DNA from: Desulfovibrionaceae bacterium UBA6814
Lineage (GTDB): Bacteria; Desulfobacterota; Desulfovibrionia; Desulfovibrionales; Desulfovibrionaceae
DNA length: 14,891 bases
Direction of reading: 5' to 3'
NCBI GenBank assembly: GCA_002452635.1
Contig: DKEU01000027.1
Span: 1-14,891 of the forward strand
Shown here piece after piece: positions 13,281-14,891 of this stretch (positions within the stretch are counted from its first letter, which is position 1; each line of letters starts with the position of its first letter). Below the pieces are notes generated by a model. It did not search any database, was not told where the DNA came from, and saw only the letters and a list, made by a program, of their open reading frames with translations. The position numbers were made by a program, and so were the translations under genes.

Positions 13281-14216
13281 TCAGTCCGGGTCGCGGCCGG
13301 GGCAGTGGCCGTCCCGGCCGCCCACGTGGGTGCCGTCAAAGGACGCGGCGTCCTCCAGGGGCTCCACGTGGATGGTCACGCGCAGGCCGGGCAGGGCTGC
13401 GTGCAGTTCGTCCTCGATGGCGCAGCACAGGTCGTGGGAGGCCTGCACCGTGGTCGCGCCCGGCACCAGCAGGTGGAAGTCCGCGAAGCGCTCCCGGCCG
13501 GCCTTGCGGGTGCGCAGGCCGTGGAACTTGGTGCCGTGGTCCGCGTGCTTGCGGATGGCGGCCTCGATGCGGGCGATTTCCGCCTCGGGCAGGGCGTGGT
13601 CCATGAGGGCGTCGGCCGAGCGGCGCATGAGGGAGAAGCCGGTGAAGCAGATATTGGCGGCCATGGCCAGGCCGATGATCGGGTCCAGCACGTTCCAGCC
13701 CGGGGGCAGGAAGAGCAGGCAGGACAAGCCCACGATCATGCCCGCCGAGGTCCACACGTCGGTGAGCAGGTGGCGGGCGTCGGCCTCCAGGGTGATGCTG
13801 TCGAAGCGCTTGGCCGCGTCCAGCATGCTGCGGGCCACGGCCAGGTTGATGAGCGCGGCCAGGGCCGCCACCAGCATGCCCAGGCCCAGGTTGTGCAGGG
13901 GCGCGGGGTGCAGGAAGCGGTTCACCGAGGCCACGGCGATGCCCCCGGCCGCGGCCATGATGAGCAGGCCCTCGGCCCCGCTGGAGAAGTACTCGGCCTT
14001 GCCGTGGCCGTAGGCGTGGGTCTCGTCCGCAGGCTTGTGGGCCACGGTCAGGGCCCACAGGGCGAGCAGCGAGGCCGAGAGGTTCACCACCGACTCCACC
14101 GCGTCCGAGAACAGGCCCACCGACCCGGTGAGGCCCCAGGCCCCGAACTTCAGGGCCAGGGTGGCCAGGGAGGCGGCCACCGAATACTTGGCGTAGCGGG
14201 TGGGAGCGGGCGACAT
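13281..14216 (-). CDS. cation diffusion facilitator (CDF) family metal transporter
   Basis: Inner-membrane exporter of divalent metal ions using proton exchange; 311 residues. Six likely transmembrane helices lie between about 10 and 197, and a cytoplasmic metal-sensing domain from about 208 to 288. The family motif HAYGHGKAE (67-75) follows helix 2. The transport site in helix 5 is HLLTD (His149, Asp153), as in YiiP/FieF. In helix 2 the aligned positions are Glu41 and Asn45 rather than Asp and Asp, so the metal cannot be deduced. His283 in TIHVEP matches a cytoplasmic zinc ligand of YiiP. An extra tail (289-311) contains His297, His304 and Cys305. ATG 14216 has only a weak GGGA ahead. It is single, with an AT-rich operator-like repeat upstream. 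Confidence 0.93.
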   Translation of the reverse strand: MSPAPTRYAKYSVAASLATLALKFGAWGLTGSVGLFSDAVESVVNLSASLLALWALTVAHKPADETHAYGHGKAEYFSSGAEGLLIMAAAGGIAVASVNRFLHPAPLHNLGLGMLVAALAALINLAVARSMLDAAKRFDSITLEADARHLLTDVWTSAGMIVGLSCLLFLPPGWNVLDPIIGLAMAANICFTGFSLMRRSADALMDHALPEAEIARIEAAIRKHADHGTKFHGLRTRKAGRERFADFHLLVPGATTVQASHDLCCAIEDELHAALPGLRVTIHVEPLEDAASFDGTHVGGRDGHCPGRDPD

Positions 14217-14254
14217 CGTCCCATCATGCCCCTTTGGGCAGCGGGGGGCAACGG

Positions 14255-14277
14255 ATGAAAATGAAGGGGATTTTCAT
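14255..14277. promoter_or_regulatory. AT-rich inverted repeat, possible Fur-type operator
   Basis: ATGAAAAT (14255-14262), seven-base spacer GAAGGGG, ATTTTCAT (14270-14277): a perfect inverted repeat 39 bases before the CDF start. The half-sites TGAAAAT/ATTTTCA are, from memory, those proposed for Fur boxes in Desulfovibrio, where the spacer is one base rather than seven. A GGGGA-7-TCCCC repeat overlaps it (14266-14282). Regulation of the transporter by a metal sensor is inferred. Confidence 0.45.
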
Positions 14278-14297
14278 TCCCCGCGGCAGGGGGTACC

Positions 14298-14324
14298 AAA
14301 AAAGCGGCCCGTACGGGCCGCTTT
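14298..14324 (-). terminator. strong intrinsic terminator
   Basis: Minus-strand AAAGCGGCCC-GTAC-GGGCCGCTTT (14301-14324) runs into six T residues (14298-14303). It begins 13 bases after the stop codon of the gene at the right edge, which it terminates. The 10-pair stem with AAA on the other side might also act in reverse, but no plus-strand gene lies upstream of it. Confidence 0.88.
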
Positions 14325-14336
14325 CTAATGCTGGAG

Positions 14337-14891
14337 TCAGGCTTCGCCTTCGTCCACCAGCTCCACGCTCACCTTGGCCGCGCCCGGAGGGCCGCGGGTC
14401 TCCAGGGACTTGACGAACAGTCCGTCCGAGGCCCGGAACCAGTAGGTGGAGCTCCAGAATATGCTGCGGAAGTCGGGCAGGGTGAAGCGCACCCGCACCG
14501 TGGCCACGTCCTCGCCGTCCACCCGGATGGTCTCTTCGGCCTCGCGGATGGCCTTGAGCTTGATGACCTGGTTGTCTTCGGGTTGGGTCATGTAGAAGAC
14601 CGTCTCCGGGGTCCCGGCCAGGACGTAGTCGCGCATGAAGAGGATGGAGCCGTACCAGGCGGTGTCGTCCACCTCGAACTCGCGGGACACGGCCTTGCTG
14701 CCCAGGGTGCCGGAGAGGACCATGCGCCGGCCCTGGCGCACCAGGGTGAGCTTGCCGCCGTTGCCGTCCTCGTAGCCCTCGCGCAAGGTGGAGAAATCCG
14801 CTCCGGCCTCCACGGTGCGGGTTATGCCCGGCTCGGTGGCCACCAGGGAGATGCGGCCGCCCTCCTGGCGCACCCGGTATTCGCGCAGGTT
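14337..14891 (-). CDS. hypothetical protein, 3' part only (possibly DUF3108-like)
   Basis: The frame is open to the window edge, so the true start lies beyond base 14891; a GTG at 14873 is inside the gene, since LREYRVRQ continues upstream. The visible 184 residues have no cysteines and no membrane helix. They alternate short hydrophobic and charged stretches as beta-rich proteins do, with FEVDDTAWYGSILFMRDY in the middle and WFRASDGLFVKSLETRG near the end. The pattern, an ending of the type 'W.R.sDGlfVKs.e..G' followed by VSVELVDE, recalls periplasmic DUF3108 proteins, but I am not sure of the family. A signal peptide would be outside the window. It is followed by a strong terminator and so is the last gene of its unit. 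Confidence 0.7.
   Translation of the reverse strand, partial: NLREYRVRQEGGRISLVATEPGITRTVEAGADFSTLREGYEDGNGGKLTLVRQGRRMVLSGTLGSKAVSREFEVDDTAWYGSILFMRDYVLAGTPETVFYMTQPEDNQVIKLKAIREAEETIRVDGEDVATVRVRFTLPDFRSIFWSSTYWFRASDGLFVKSLETRGPPGAAKVSVELVDEGEA

Noticed and set aside
1..14891. Mobile element, prophage, CRISPR, tRNA or toxin-antitoxin content
   Set aside because: I saw no transposase, integrase, array of direct repeats with spacers, tRNA cloverleaf or small paired ORFs in the gaps; the window is essentially housekeeping and metabolic genes.

Overview
The window looks like chromosomal DNA of a GC-rich, anaerobic deltaproteobacterium of the Desulfovibrio type (inference). The grounds are the very high G+C with long antisense shadow frames, a complete LutABC-type lactate oxidation operon, the order hisS-aspS-def-fmt-DUF116-rsmB, an AspRS with the residues of the non-discriminating type, and anaerobe-style thiol peroxidase and flavoprotein genes. 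All 14 genes I can support lie on the minus strand, so transcription runs from high to low coordinates. I see no transposon, phage gene, CRISPR array, tRNA or rRNA.

Layout in order of transcription. (1) 14891-14337: 3' part of an unrecognised gene, closed by a strong intrinsic terminator (14298-14324). (2) 14216-13281: a cation diffusion facilitator preceded by an AT-rich inverted repeat that resembles a Fur-type operator. (3) 13167-12084: a WrbA/flavodoxin-like flavoprotein and a thiol peroxidase, two genes behind a near-consensus promoter with two related palindromes, ended by a hairpin terminator (12020-12064). (4) 11907-8309: lutA-lutB-lutC followed 10 bases later by a class I SAM-dependent methyltransferase; the lut genes overlap by 4 bases each. 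(5) 8209-1231: hisS, then a 133-base AT-rich spacer packed with inverted repeats, then the tight cluster aspS-def-fmt-DUF116-rsmB for aminoacylation, formylation and deformylation of initiator Met, and 16S rRNA methylation. (6) 1001-30: a secreted penicillin-binding carboxypeptidase with its own upstream region carrying an 11-bp tandem repeat, ended by a small hairpin at the window edge.

The genes fall into a translation block, a lactate-oxidation block, a peroxide/redox pair, a metal exporter and a cell-wall enzyme. No wholly new multi-gene system is evident. The parts most worth a second look are the DUF116 protein with its eight-cysteine core inside the def-fmt-rsmB cluster, the methyltransferase attached to the lut operon, the hairpin cluster before aspS, the palindrome pair in the flavoprotein-tpx promoter, and the possible metal-responsive operator before the CDF gene.
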